Shown: piece by piece, positions 56,127 through 64,000 of the stretch
How positions within the stretch are numbered: position 1 is the stretch's first letter
How the letters are laid out: every line of letters begins with the position of its first letter
Source: Cereibacter azotoformans
GTDB lineage: Bacteria > Pseudomonadota > Alphaproteobacteria > Rhodobacterales > Rhodobacteraceae
Direction: 5' to 3'
Length of the DNA: 64,000 bases
NCBI GenBank assembly: GCA_017599285.1
Contig: JAGFXX010000001.1
Location: forward strand, 3,033,397-3,097,396
Notes under the pieces: model-generated
What the model was told of the DNA's origin: nothing
The model's input: the letters and a program-made list of their open reading frames with translations, nothing else
The model's database searches: none
Translations under genes and position numbers: made by a program

Positions 56127-57302
56127 ATGGCAAAGGCAAAGTTTGAACGTAACAAACCGCACGTCAACATCGGCACGATCGGCCACGTTGACCACGGCAA
56201 GACGACGCTGACGGCCGCGATCACGAAGTATTTCGGCGAGTTCCGGGCCTATGACCAGATCGACGGCGCGCCGGAAGAGCGGGCCCGCGGCATCACGATC
56301 TCGACCGCGCACGTGGAATACGAGTCGGAGTCGCGTCACTATGCGCACGTCGACTGCCCCGGCCACGCCGACTATGTGAAGAACATGATCACCGGCGCCG
56401 CGCAGATGGACGGCGCGATCCTCGTGGTGAACGCGGCCGACGGCCCGATGCCGCAGACGCGCGAGCACATCCTGCTCGGCCGTCAGGTGGGCATCCCCTA
56501 CATGGTCGTCTACATGAACAAGGTCGACCAGGTGGACGATCCGGAACTTCTCGAACTGGTCGAGATGGAGATCCGTGAACTTCTGTCGTCCTACGACTAC
56601 CCCGGCGACGACATTCCGATCATCAAGGGCTCGGCTCTGGCCGCGATGAACGGCACCGACAAGGAAATCGGCGAGGATTCGATCCGCGCGCTGATCGCGG
56701 CGGTGGACGAATACATCCCGACCCCGGCGCGCGCCGTGGACCAGCCGTTCCTGATGCCGGTCGAGGACGTGTTCTCGATCTCGGGCCGCGGCACCGTGGC
56801 CACCGGCCGGATCGAGCGTGGCGTGGTGAAGGTGGGTGAGGAACTCGAGATCGTCGGCATCCGCCCGTCGAAGAAGACGGTCTGCACCGGCGTCGAGATG
56901 TTCCGCAAGCTTCTGGACCAGGGCGAGGCGGGCGACAACGTGGGCCTTCTGCTGCGTGGCGTGGACCGCGACGGGATCGAGCGCGGCCAGGTGCTGTGCA
57001 AGCCCGGCTCGGTGAAGCCGCACACGAAGTTCGAGGCCGAGGCCTACATCCTGACGAAAGAGGAAGGCGGCCGTCACACGCCGTTCTTCGCGAACTACCG
57101 TCCGCAGTTCTACTTCCGCACGACCGACGTGACGGGCACGGTGGAACTGCCGGAAGGCACCGAGATGGTGATGCCGGGCGACAACCTGAAGTTCAACGTC
57201 GAACTGATCGCGCCGATCGCCATGGAAGAGAAGCTCCGCTTCGCCATCCGTGAAGGCGGCCGCACCGTCGGCGCCGGCGTCGTCTCGAAAATCATCGCGT
57301 AA
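56127..57302 (+). CDS. tuf: Elongation factor Tu, second copy
   Basis: This str-operon copy encodes the same 391 residues as the gene at 38181-39356. I see only three internal nucleotide differences, all silent (GCT/GCC for one Ala, and CTG CTC versus CTT CTG for a Leu pair), plus a different last Ala codon and stop (GCCTGA against GCGTAA). Flanking DNA is unrelated, so the boundary of identity is the gene itself, as expected from gene conversion. It is preceded by AGGAGG. Confidence 0.98.
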   Translation: MAKAKFERNKPHVNIGTIGHVDHGKTTLTAAITKYFGEFRAYDQIDGAPEERARGITISTAHVEYESESRHYAHVDCPGHADYVKNMITGAAQMDGAILVVNAADGPMPQTREHILLGRQVGIPYMVVYMNKVDQVDDPELLELVEMEIRELLSSYDYPGDDIPIIKGSALAAMNGTDKEIGEDSIRALIAAVDEYIPTPARAVDQPFLMPVEDVFSISGRGTVATGRIERGVVKVGEELEIVGIRPSKKTVCTGVEMFRKLLDQGEAGDNVGLLLRGVDRDGIERGQVLCKPGSVKPHTKFEAEAYILTKEEGGRHTPFFANYRPQFYFRTTDVTGTVELPEGTEMVMPGDNLKFNVELIAPIAMEEKLRFAIREGGRTVGAGVVSKIIA

Positions 57303-57322
57303 ACCGCAATTGGCAGAGGGGC

Positions 57323-57348
57323 GGGGGGACGACACCACGCCCCCCCGT
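57323..57348 (+). terminator. Weak hairpin between tuf-2 and rpsJ
   Basis: CGGGGGG at 57323-57329 pairs with CCCCCCG at 57342-57348 around a 12-base loop, followed only by TTT. It may separate the str and S10 transcripts partly, though read-through is likely. Confidence 0.4.
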
Positions 57349-57374
57349 TTCCCGCCAAGCCCGAGGGCATTGAA

Positions 57375-57683
57375 ATGCAAGGTCAGACTATCCGCATCAG
57401 GCTGAAAGCCTTCGATTACCGGGTGCTGGACGCCAGCACCCAGGAAATCGTGAACACCGCCAAGCGGACCGGCGCGCAGGTGCGCGGCCCGATCCCGCTG
57501 CCGAACAAGATCGAGAAGTTCACCGTTCTCCGCGGTCCGCACATCGACAAGAAGTCGCGCGACCAGTGGGAGATCCGGACGCACAAGCGTCTTCTCGACA
57601 TCGTCGATCCGACCCCGCAGACCGTGGACGCGCTGATGAAGCTCGACCTCGCGGCCGGCGTGGACATTCAGATCAAGGTTTGA
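57375..57683 (+). CDS. rpsJ: 30S ribosomal protein S10
   Basis: S10 (NusE) is both a ribosomal protein and part of the antitermination complex. The 102 residues read [60 protein letters not shown] and end VDIQIKV. It is the first gene of the S10 operon. Confidence 0.98.
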   Translation: MQGQTIRIRLKAFDYRVLDASTQEIVNTAKRTGAQVRGPIPLPNKIEKFTVLRGPHIDKKSRDQWEIRTHKRLLDIVDPTPQTVDALMKLDLAAGVDIQIKV

Positions 57684-57696
57684 GGGGTCCACGAAG

Positions 57697-58416
57697 ATGC
57701 GCTCTGGTGTTATCGCCAAGAAGCTGGGCATGACCCGGCTGTTCCTCGAGGACGGGAAGCAGGTTCCCGTGACCGTCCTCCAACTCGATTCGCTTCAGGT
57801 CGTGGCGCAGCGCACGGCCGAGAAGGATGGCTACACCGCCGTCCAGCTCGGCGCGGGTGCGGCCAAGGCCAAGCGGACCTCGGCCGGCATGCGCGGCCAC
57901 TTCGCGAAAGCGAACGTGGAGCCCAAGCGCAAGATCGCCGAATTCCGCGTCACGCCGGACTGCCTGATCGACGTGGGTGCCGAGATCACCGCTGACCACT
58001 ACTTTGCGGGTCAGTTCGTGGACATCGCCGGCACCTCGATCGGTAAAGGTTTTGCCGGTGCGATGAAGCGGCACAACTTCGGCGGTCTGCGCGCCTCGCA
58101 CGGCGTGTCGATCAGCCACCGTTCGCACGGGTCGACCGGCCAGTGCCAGGACCCCGGCAAGGTGTTCAAGGGCAAGAAGATGGCCGGCCACATGGGCGCT
58201 GCCCGTGTGACCACGCAGAACCTGCAGGTGGTGCGCACCGACAGCGACCGCGGCCTGATCATGGTGAAGGGCGCCGTTCCCGGTTCCAAGGGCGGCTGGG
58301 TCACCATCAAGGACGCCGTGAAGAAGCCGGTCCCGGAACAGGCGGTGCGCCCGGCGGCGATCCGCACGGCGGCCGTTGAGGAAACCTCCGTTGGAGGCGA
58401 AAGCAATGAAGGCTGA
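57697..58416 (+). CDS. rplC: 50S ribosomal protein L3
   Basis: L3 reaches the peptidyl-transferase centre. The 239 residues begin [20 protein letters not shown] and include [40 protein letters not shown] and [20 protein letters not shown]. The C-terminal tail, [13 protein letters not shown], is longer than in E. coli. Its end overlaps the rplD start. Confidence 0.98.
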   Translation: MRSGVIAKKLGMTRLFLEDGKQVPVTVLQLDSLQVVAQRTAEKDGYTAVQLGAGAAKAKRTSAGMRGHFAKANVEPKRKIAEFRVTPDCLIDVGAEITADHYFAGQFVDIAGTSIGKGFAGAMKRHNFGGLRASHGVSISHRSHGSTGQCQDPGKVFKGKKMAGHMGAARVTTQNLQVVRTDSDRGLIMVKGAVPGSKGGWVTIKDAVKKPVPEQAVRPAAIRTAAVEETSVGGESNEG

Positions 58417-59026
58417 AGTCATCAAGCTGGACGCGAGCTCCGCGGGCTCGATTGAACTGGACGACGCGATCTTTGGCCTCGAGCCGCGCGCCGACATCCT
58501 GCACCGCGTGGTGCGCTGGCAGCGGGCGAAGGCCCAGGCCGGCACGCACTCGGTGCTCGGCAAGTCGGACGTGAGCTACTCGACCAAGAAGATCTATCGC
58601 CAGAAGGGCACCGGCGGCGCTCGCCACGGCTCCAAGAAGGCGCCGATCTTCCGTCACGGTGGCGTCTACAAGGGCCCGACCCCGCGCAGCCACGCCCACG
58701 ACCTGAACAAGAAGTTCCGGGCGCTGGGTCTGAAGCACGCGCTCTCGTCGAAGGCCACGACCGGCAACCTGATCGTGATCGAGGACATCGCCATGTCCGA
58801 GGCCAAGACCGCCCTGCTCGCCAAGGCGGTGAAGGAACTCGGCTGGAAGCGCGTGCTCGTCATCGACGGCGCCGACATCAACGAGAACTTCGCCAAGGCC
58901 GCGCGCAACCTCGAGGGTATCGATGTGCTGCCGTCGATCGGGGCGAACGTCTATGACATCCTGAAGCGTGACACGCTCGTGATCACGAAGGCGGGTGTCG
59001 AAGCTCTGGAGGCTCGTCTGAAATGA
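58406..59026 (+). CDS. rplD: 50S ribosomal protein L4
   Basis: L4 lines the exit tunnel. The 206 residues start [20 protein letters not shown] and have the tunnel loop [40 protein letters not shown] and [16 protein letters not shown]. The ATG at 58406 overlaps rplC by 11 bases. In E. coli L4 represses the S10 operon; whether it does so here is not known. Confidence 0.97.
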   Translation: MKAEVIKLDASSAGSIELDDAIFGLEPRADILHRVVRWQRAKAQAGTHSVLGKSDVSYSTKKIYRQKGTGGARHGSKKAPIFRHGGVYKGPTPRSHAHDLNKKFRALGLKHALSSKATTGNLIVIEDIAMSEAKTALLAKAVKELGWKRVLVIDGADINENFAKAARNLEGIDVLPSIGANVYDILKRDTLVITKAGVEALEARLK

Positions 59027-59319
59027 CCGCCAAACCCGAACACTACGATGTGATCCGCAAGCCCGTGATCACCGAGAAGGCGACCATGACCTCCGAGGCC
59101 AATGGCGTCGTCTTCGCGGTGGCGATGGACGCGACCAAGCCGCAGATCAAGGAAGCGGTCGAGTCGATCTTCAACGTCAAGGTGAAGGCGGTGAACACCA
59201 CCATCACCAAGGGCAAGACGAAGAAGTTCAAGGGCCGCCCCGGCGTGCGCTCGGACCGCAAGAAGGCCTATGTGACGCTCGAGGAAGGAAACACCATCGA
59301 CGTCTCGACCGGCCTCTGA
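59023..59319 (+). CDS. rplW: 50S ribosomal protein L23
   Basis: L23 forms the docking site for trigger factor and SRP at the tunnel exit. The 98 residues have [40 protein letters not shown] and [20 protein letters not shown]. It starts in an ATGA overlap with rplD and is followed by an intrinsic terminator. Confidence 0.97.
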   Translation: MTAKPEHYDVIRKPVITEKATMTSEANGVVFAVAMDATKPQIKEAVESIFNVKVKAVNTTITKGKTKKFKGRPGVRSDRKKAYVTLEEGNTIDVSTGL

Positions 59320-59339
59320 TAGAAGGCCTGCGAATCTCG

Positions 59340-59369
59340 CGGCCCCGGGTTTCCGGGGCCGTGATTTTT
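59340..59369 (+). terminator. Intrinsic terminator between rplW and rplB
   Basis: CGGCCCCGG at 59340-59348 pairs with CCGGGGCCG at 59353-59361 around GTTT, followed after TGA by TTTTT. It lies 20 bases after rplW inside the S10 operon. rplB follows 72 bases later. Confidence 0.75.
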
Positions 59370-59441
59370 ATCATCTGGGGATCTTCGGAGCCCTGTACCG
59401 GCCCCCGCAAGGGGGTCTCTAGCTGACGGAAGACAGGAAGC

Positions 59442-60281
59442 ATGGCACTCAAGTCGTACAAACCGACGACGCCTGGCCAGCGTGGGCTGGTTCTGATCGA
59501 CCGTTCGGAGCTGTGGAAAGGCCGTCCGGTCAAGACCCTCGTCGAGGGCCTGATCAAGACCGGTGGCCGGAACAACACCGGACGCGTCACGATGTGGCAC
59601 AAGGGCGGCGGGGCGAAGCGTCTCTACCGCATCGTCGATTTCAAGCGTCGCAAGTTCGATGTTCCGGCCGTGGTCGAGCGCATCGAATATGACCCGAACC
59701 GGACCGCCTTCATTGCGCTGGTGCGCTACGAGGATGGCGAGCTTGCCTATATCCTCGCGCCGCAGCGACTCGCCGTGGGTGACAGCGTCATTGCCGGCGC
59801 CAAGACCGACGTGAAGCCGGGCAACGCGATGCCCTTCTCGGGCATGCCGATCGGCACGATCGTGCACAACGTCGAGCTGAAGCCGGGCAAGGGCGGGCAG
59901 CTGGCGCGCGCCGCCGGCACCTACGCGCAATTCGTGGGCCGCGATGGCGGCTATGCCCAGATCCGCCTCTCGTCGGGCGAACTGCGCATGGTGCGCCAGG
60001 AGTGCATGGCTACGGTTGGCGCGGTCTCGAACCCCGACAACTCGAACCAGAACTTCGGCAAGGCCGGCCGCATGCGGCACAAGGGCGTGCGCCCGACCGT
60101 CCGCGGCGTTGCGATGAACCCGATCGACCACCCGCACGGCGGCGGCGAAGGCCGGACCTCGGGCGGCCGTCACCCGGTCACCCCGTGGGGCAAGGGCACC
60201 AAGGGCAACCGCACGCGCAAGAGCAAGGCGTCGGACAAGCTGATTGTCCGCTCGCGGCACGCGAAGAAGAAAGGGCGCTAA
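59442..60281 (+). CDS. rplB: 50S ribosomal protein L2
   Basis: L2 supports subunit joining and peptidyl transfer. The 279 residues start [20 protein letters not shown] and include [60 protein letters not shown] (conserved His) and [20 protein letters not shown]. It is normal in length; the start ATG follows ACAGGAAG. Confidence 0.98.
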   Translation: MALKSYKPTTPGQRGLVLIDRSELWKGRPVKTLVEGLIKTGGRNNTGRVTMWHKGGGAKRLYRIVDFKRRKFDVPAVVERIEYDPNRTAFIALVRYEDGELAYILAPQRLAVGDSVIAGAKTDVKPGNAMPFSGMPIGTIVHNVELKPGKGGQLARAAGTYAQFVGRDGGYAQIRLSSGELRMVRQECMATVGAVSNPDNSNQNFGKAGRMRHKGVRPTVRGVAMNPIDHPHGGGEGRTSGGRHPVTPWGKGTKGNRTRKSKASDKLIVRSRHAKKKGR

Positions 60282-60284
60282 GCC

Positions 60285-60563
60285 ATGGCACGTTCTACCT
60301 GGAAAGGCCCCTTCGTCGACGGGTACCTGCTGAAGAAGGCAGAGAAGTCGCGCGAGTCGGGCAAGAACGAAGTGATCAAGATCTGGTCGCGTCGCTCCAC
60401 CATCCTGCCGCAGTTCGTGGGCCTGACCTTCGGCGTCTACAACGGCAAGAAGCATGTCCCGGTCAATGTCACCGAGGAAATGATCGGCCAGAAGTTCGGT
60501 GAATATTCGCCGACCCGGACCTATTACGGTCACGCGGCCGACAAGAAAGCGAAGAGGAAGTAA
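60285..60563 (+). CDS. rpsS: 30S ribosomal protein S19
   Basis: S19 lies in the 30S head. The 92 residues read [60 protein letters not shown] and [20 protein letters not shown]. It starts three bases after rplB. Confidence 0.98.
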   Translation: MARSTWKGPFVDGYLLKKAEKSRESGKNEVIKIWSRRSTILPQFVGLTFGVYNGKKHVPVNVTEEMIGQKFGEYSPTRTYYGHAADKKAKRK

Positions 60564-60566
60564 TCC

Positions 60567-60947
60567 ATGGGCAAGGACAAGAACCCGCGCCGCGTGGGCG
60601 AAAACGAGGCTTTTGCCAAGGCGAAGATGCTGCGCACCTCGCCGCAGAAGCTGAACCTCGTCGCGGCCCTCATCCGTGGCAAGAAGGTCGAGAAGGCGAT
60701 CGCCGACCTCACCTTCTCGAAGAAGCGCATCAGCCAGGACGTGCTGAAGTGCCTTCAGTCGGCCATCGCCAACGCCGAGAACAACCACGGCCTCGACGTG
60801 GACGAGCTCGTGGTCTCGGAAGCCTATTGCGGCAAGAACCTCGTGATGAAGCGCGGCCGTCCGCGTGCCCGCGGCCGGTTCGGCAAGATCATGAAACCGT
60901 TCAGCGAGCTCACGATCAAGGTGAAGCAAGTCGGGGAGACTGCGTAA
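60567..60947 (+). CDS. rplV: 50S ribosomal protein L22
   Basis: L22 shapes the tunnel constriction. The 126 residues contain [60 protein letters not shown] and the tunnel loop [20 protein letters not shown]. Its stop overlaps the rpsC start by one base (TAATG). Confidence 0.98.
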
Positions 60948-61663
60948 TGGGTCAGAAGGTCAATCCGATCGGCATGCGCCTCCAGGTCAACCGCACCTGG
61001 GACAGCCGCTGGTTCGCCGAGTCGAAGGACTACGGCAACCTGCTGCTGGAAGACCTCAAGATGCGCGAGTTCATCCACGACTACGCCAAGCAGGCCGGCG
61101 TGTCGAAGGTGATCATCGAGCGTCCGCACCGCAAGTGCCGCGTGACGATCCACACCGCGCGTCCCGGCGTGATCATCGGCAAGAAGGGCGCGGACATCGA
61201 GACGCTGCGCAAGAAGCTGGCGGCCTTCACCAAGTCCGAGCTTCACCTGAACATCGTCGAGATCCGCAAGCCGGAGCTTGATGCCCAGCTGGTGGCCGAG
61301 TCGATCGCCCAGCAGATGGAGCGTCGGGTGTCCTTCCGTCGCGCGATGAAGCGCGGCGTGCAGAACGCCATGCGCATCGGTGCGCTGGGGATCCGGGTCA
61401 ATGTCGCGGGCCGTCTCGGCGGCGCCGAGATCGCCCGGACCGAATGGTATCGCGAAGGCCGCGTGCCGCTGCACACCCTTCGGGCCGATATCGACTATGC
61501 GACGTCGGAAGCCTCGACCCCCTACGGGATCATCGGGGTGAAGGTCTGGATCTTCAAGGGCGAGATCCTCGAGCACGATCCGCAGGCGCACGACCGCCGG
61601 CATTCGGAAGCTCAGGAAGGTGCCGCGCCGCGGCCGCCGCGTCGCGATCGCGAACGCGCGTAA
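60947..61663 (+). CDS. rpsC: 30S ribosomal protein S3
   Basis: S3 is part of the mRNA entry helicase site. The 238 residues start [20 protein letters not shown] and have the KH motif [20 protein letters not shown] and [40 protein letters not shown] and a basic tail. The ATG at 60947 gives the standard family N terminus. Confidence 0.98.
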   Translation: MGQKVNPIGMRLQVNRTWDSRWFAESKDYGNLLLEDLKMREFIHDYAKQAGVSKVIIERPHRKCRVTIHTARPGVIIGKKGADIETLRKKLAAFTKSELHLNIVEIRKPELDAQLVAESIAQQMERRVSFRRAMKRGVQNAMRIGALGIRVNVAGRLGGAEIARTEWYREGRVPLHTLRADIDYATSEASTPYGIIGVKVWIFKGEILEHDPQAHDRRHSEAQEGAAPRPPRRDRERA

Positions 61664-61675
61664 GGGAGCAATAAG

Positions 61676-62089
61676 ATGCTGCAACCGAAACGGACGAAGT
61701 TCCGCAAACAGCACAAGGGCCGTATCCACGGCGAGGCGAAGGGCGGGTTCCTCCTGAACTTCGGCGGCTTCGGCCTCAAGGCCACCGAGCCCGAGCGTGT
61801 GACCGCACGGCAGATCGAGGCGGCCCGCCGCGCGATCACCCGCCACATGAAGCGTCAGGGTCGGGTCTGGATCCGCATCTTCCCGGACACTCCGGTCACG
61901 TCGAAACCCACTGAAGTCCGGATGGGTAAGGGCAAGGGCTCGGTCGATTTCTGGGCGGCCAAGGTGAAGCCGGGCCGGATCATGTTCGAGATCGACGGTG
62001 TGTCCGAGACGATCGCCCGTGAGGCGCTGCGCCTCGGCGCGATGAAGCTGCCGATCACCACCCGGATCGTGGTGCGCGAGGACTGGTAA
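61676..62089 (+). CDS. rplP: 50S ribosomal protein L16
   Basis: L16 contacts A-site tRNA. The 137 residues read [80 protein letters not shown] and end in [11 protein letters not shown]. The Arg (RMGKGKG) that some bacteria hydroxylate is present. A strong terminator follows. Confidence 0.98.
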   Translation: MLQPKRTKFRKQHKGRIHGEAKGGFLLNFGGFGLKATEPERVTARQIEAARRAITRHMKRQGRVWIRIFPDTPVTSKPTEVRMGKGKGSVDFWAAKVKPGRIMFEIDGVSETIAREALRLGAMKLPITTRIVVREDW

Positions 62090-62115
62090 GTCCCCGCACC
62101 CCGGCAAGGAAGACG

Positions 62116-62149
62116 GGCCCCCGGATGCACGTGCATCCGGGGGCCTTTT
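62116..62149 (+). terminator. Strong intrinsic terminator between rplP and rpmC
   Basis: A perfect 30-base palindrome (15 + 15, GGCCCCCGGATGCAC and its complement) at 62116-62145 is followed by TTTT. It begins 26 bases after the rplP stop, so the downstream part of the S10 cluster should need read-through or its own promoter. The 180 bases between here and rpmC contain no clear consensus promoter that I can vouch for. Confidence 0.88.
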
Positions 62150-62327
62150 CATGAGGATTGGTCGGCTGCGAATCTTTTGCTTGCCCTTCGGGCCGCGCTC
62201 CTGTAGCAGGCTGCATCCTGCGGATTCCGGGCGACCGGATTCGCGGATTTGTCATTGATCCACCAGGCTCAAGGTGACCCTGCACAACGGTCGGGGGCCC
62301 TCTGGTGAGTGAAGAAAGGAACCGGCG

Positions 62328-62531
62328 ATGAACGCCCAGGAACTTCGGTCCAAGACCCCGGACCAGCTCCGCGACCAGCTCGTGGCGCTGAAGAAGGAAG
62401 CCTTCAACCTCCGCTTCCAGCAGGCCACCGGCCAGCTCGAGAACACCGCCCGCATGCGCGCCGTCCGCCGTGACGTCGCCCGCATCAAGACGGTCCTGAA
62501 CGAGATGGCCGCTTCGGCCGCTGCGAACTGA
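62328..62531 (+). CDS. rpmC: 50S ribosomal protein L29
   Basis: L29 is a small helical protein near the tunnel exit. The 67 residues read [40 protein letters not shown] and [20 protein letters not shown]. It starts 238 bases after rplP, an unusually long gap for this operon. Confidence 0.97.
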   Translation: MNAQELRSKTPDQLRDQLVALKKEAFNLRFQQATGQLENTARMRAVRRDVARIKTVLNEMAASAAAN

Positions 62532-62544
62532 GAGGGAGGATTCC

Positions 62545-62787
62545 ATGCCCAAACGCATCCTGCAAGGCACCGTGACCAGCGACAAGAACGAGCAGACCGT
62601 GACGGTCCTCGTCGAGCGTCGCTTCAAGCACCCGCTGCTGAAAAAGACGGTCCGCCTGTCGAAGAAATACCGGGCGCATGACCCGGAGAACCAGTTCAAG
62701 GTCGGCGACGTCGTCCGCATCGAGGAATGCGCGCCCATCTCGAAGACGAAGCGCTGGAAGGTCGTGACCGAAGCCGTAACGGCCTGA
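62545..62787 (+). CDS. rpsQ: 30S ribosomal protein S17
   Basis: S17 binds 16S rRNA early in assembly. The 80 residues read [60 protein letters not shown] and [11 protein letters not shown]. It follows rpmC by 13 bases behind GGGAGGA. Confidence 0.98.
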   Translation: MPKRILQGTVTSDKNEQTVTVLVERRFKHPLLKKTVRLSKKYRAHDPENQFKVGDVVRIEECAPISKTKRWKVVTEAVTA

Positions 62788-62860
62788 GGTTGACCTGCCT
62801 GCCTGAACGAAACCCTGGGGCCGTGGGATCTGACGGTCCCCAAAGGTCGGGAGAAACCAA

Positions 62861-63229
62861 ATGATCCAGATGCAGACCAATCTGGATGTCGCTGACAACT
62901 CGGGCGCTCGCCGGGTTCAGTGCATCAAGGTTCTGGGTGGTTCCCACCGCCGCTACGCCAGCGTCGGCGACATCATCGTGGTGTCGGTCAAGGAAGCCAT
63001 CCCGCGCGGTCGCGTGAAGAAGGGCGATGTCCGCAAGGCCGTCGTCGTGCGCACCGCCAAGGAAGTCCGTCGTGAGGATGGCACCACCATCCGCTTCGAC
63101 CGCAACGCCGCCGTCATCCTGAACAACCAGGGCGAACCGGTCGGCACCCGTATCTTCGGGCCGGTCGTGCGTGAGCTGCGTGCCAAGAACTTCATGAAAA
63201 TCATCTCGCTGGCGCCGGAGGTGCTCTGA
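62861..63229 (+). CDS. rplN: 50S ribosomal protein L14
   Basis: L14 sits at the subunit interface. The 122 residues read [60 protein letters not shown] and [20 protein letters not shown]. The rplX start overlaps its stop by one base. Confidence 0.98.
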   Translation: MIQMQTNLDVADNSGARRVQCIKVLGGSHRRYASVGDIIVVSVKEAIPRGRVKKGDVRKAVVVRTAKEVRREDGTTIRFDRNAAVILNNQGEPVGTRIFGPVVRELRAKNFMKIISLAPEVL

Positions 63230-63534
63230 TGGCTGCGAAGCTGAAAAAGGGTGACCGCGTCGTCGTGCTGGCCGGCAAGGACAAGGGCAAGCAGGGCGAG
63301 ATCACTTCGGTGATGCCGAAGGACAACAAGGCCGTGGTCGAAGGCGTGAACATCGCCATCCGTCACGCCAAGCAGACGCCGACCTCGCAGGGCGGCCGGA
63401 TCGCCAAGGCGATGCCGATCGACCTCTCGAACCTCGCGCTTCTCGATGCCAACGGCAAGGCGACGCGCGTCGGCTTCCGCTTCGAGGGCGAGAAGAAGGT
63501 CCGCTACGCCAAGACCACGGGGGACGTCATCTGA
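63229..63534 (+). CDS. rplX: 50S ribosomal protein L24
   Basis: L24 is an assembly initiator. The 101 residues have the KOW motif [40 protein letters not shown] and [20 protein letters not shown]. Its stop overlaps the start of rplE. Confidence 0.98.
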
Positions 63535-64000
63535 TGCTCGACCAGACCAACTACACCCCGCGGCTGAAGTCGCTCTATGCCAGCAACGTTCGCGCGGCGC
63601 TGAAAGAGCAGTTCAGCTACAAGAACGACATGCAGATCCCGCGTCTGGACAAGATCGTCCTGAACATGGGCGTCGGCGAGGCGGTCAAGGACACCAAGAA
63701 GGTGAAGACCGCCGCGGAAGAGCTGTCGATGATCGCCGGCCAGAAGGCCGTCATCACGCACGCCAAGAAGTCGATCGCCGGCTTCCGCGTGCGCGAGCTG
63801 ATGCCGCTGGGCTGCAAGGTCACGCTGCGCGGCGACCGCATGTACGAATTCCTCGACCGTCTGATCACGATCGCGCTGCCCCGCGTCCGCGACTTCCGCG
63901 GCGTCAAGGGCAACTCGTTCGACGGGCGCGGCAACTACGCGATGGGCCTGAAAGAGCAGTTCGTGTTCCCCGAGATCAACTTCGACAAGGTCGACGAGGT
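63534..64000 (+). CDS. rplE: 50S ribosomal protein L5, cut by the window end
   Basis: L5 binds 5S rRNA. Only the first 155 codons are present: [60 protein letters not shown] and [20 protein letters not shown], ending near [12 protein letters not shown]. The full protein is normally about 180-187 residues. It starts in a TGATG overlap with rplX. Confidence 0.97.

Overview
The window is a GC-rich alphaproteobacterial chromosome segment, most probably from Rhodobacter (Cereibacter) sphaeroides or a close relative. The evidence is the (2S)-methylsuccinyl-CoA dehydrogenase of the ethylmalonyl-CoA pathway next to pckA-chvI-chvG, the hprK-rapZ-EIIA-HPr series, the rpoZ-rsh-pdxJ-acpS-lepB-rnc-era-recO series, and a GTA/Rhodobacter-type spike base protein. 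The species is an inference from family knowledge and gene order; no search was run.

Positions 1-8350 are an accessory region made of phage and transposon debris. A tail-type pair on the minus strand (spike base protein and a 634-residue SGNH-hydrolase/Ig-domain protein) is followed by an IS66 scar. Next comes an IS1182-family element with clear inverted repeats but a frameshifted transposase. Then comes a decayed HK97-type head module on the minus strand (portal, ClpP-like prohead protease, major capsid, small head protein), all truncated or frameshifted. A C-terminal tyrosine-integrase fragment abuts an intact tRNA-Arg(CCU), which marks the probable attachment site. Inside the head module, in the opposite orientation, sits an intact GNAT acetyltransferase cassette with its own sigma70-type promoter, a 6-codon leader peptide, a pre-terminator hairpin whose bulge is exactly the leader stop codon, an intrinsic terminator ahead of the gene, and a terminal hairpin. 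This looks like a translation-sensing attenuator and is the most interesting item in the window.

Positions 8350-34300 are core metabolism and regulation: a LacI-type regulator with candidate operators, ispH, a NYN protein and folK. The operon-like run rpoZ-rsh-DUF2062-pdxJ-acpS-lepB-rnc-era-DUF1491-recO follows. Then come mcd, pckA and the ChvI/ChvG two-component system continuing into a partial PTS regulatory set. After these lie 3-hydroxybutyryl-CoA dehydrogenase, electron-transfer flavoprotein and a PduO-type cobalamin adenosyltransferase, several of which can serve the ethylmalonyl-CoA pathway.

Positions 34300-64000 hold an SH3 protein, parC and a lipoprotein, followed by the large information-processing block: tuf-1, tRNA-Trp, secE, nusG, rplKAJL, rpoBC, a DMT transporter whose 3' end contains the str-operon promoter, rpsL-rpsG-fusA-tuf-2, and the S10 operon from rpsJ to rplE (cut by the window end). 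Several strong RNA hairpins and intrinsic terminators lie between these ribosomal genes, including two inside the S10 operon. The two tuf genes encode the same protein and differ at only a few silent bases.
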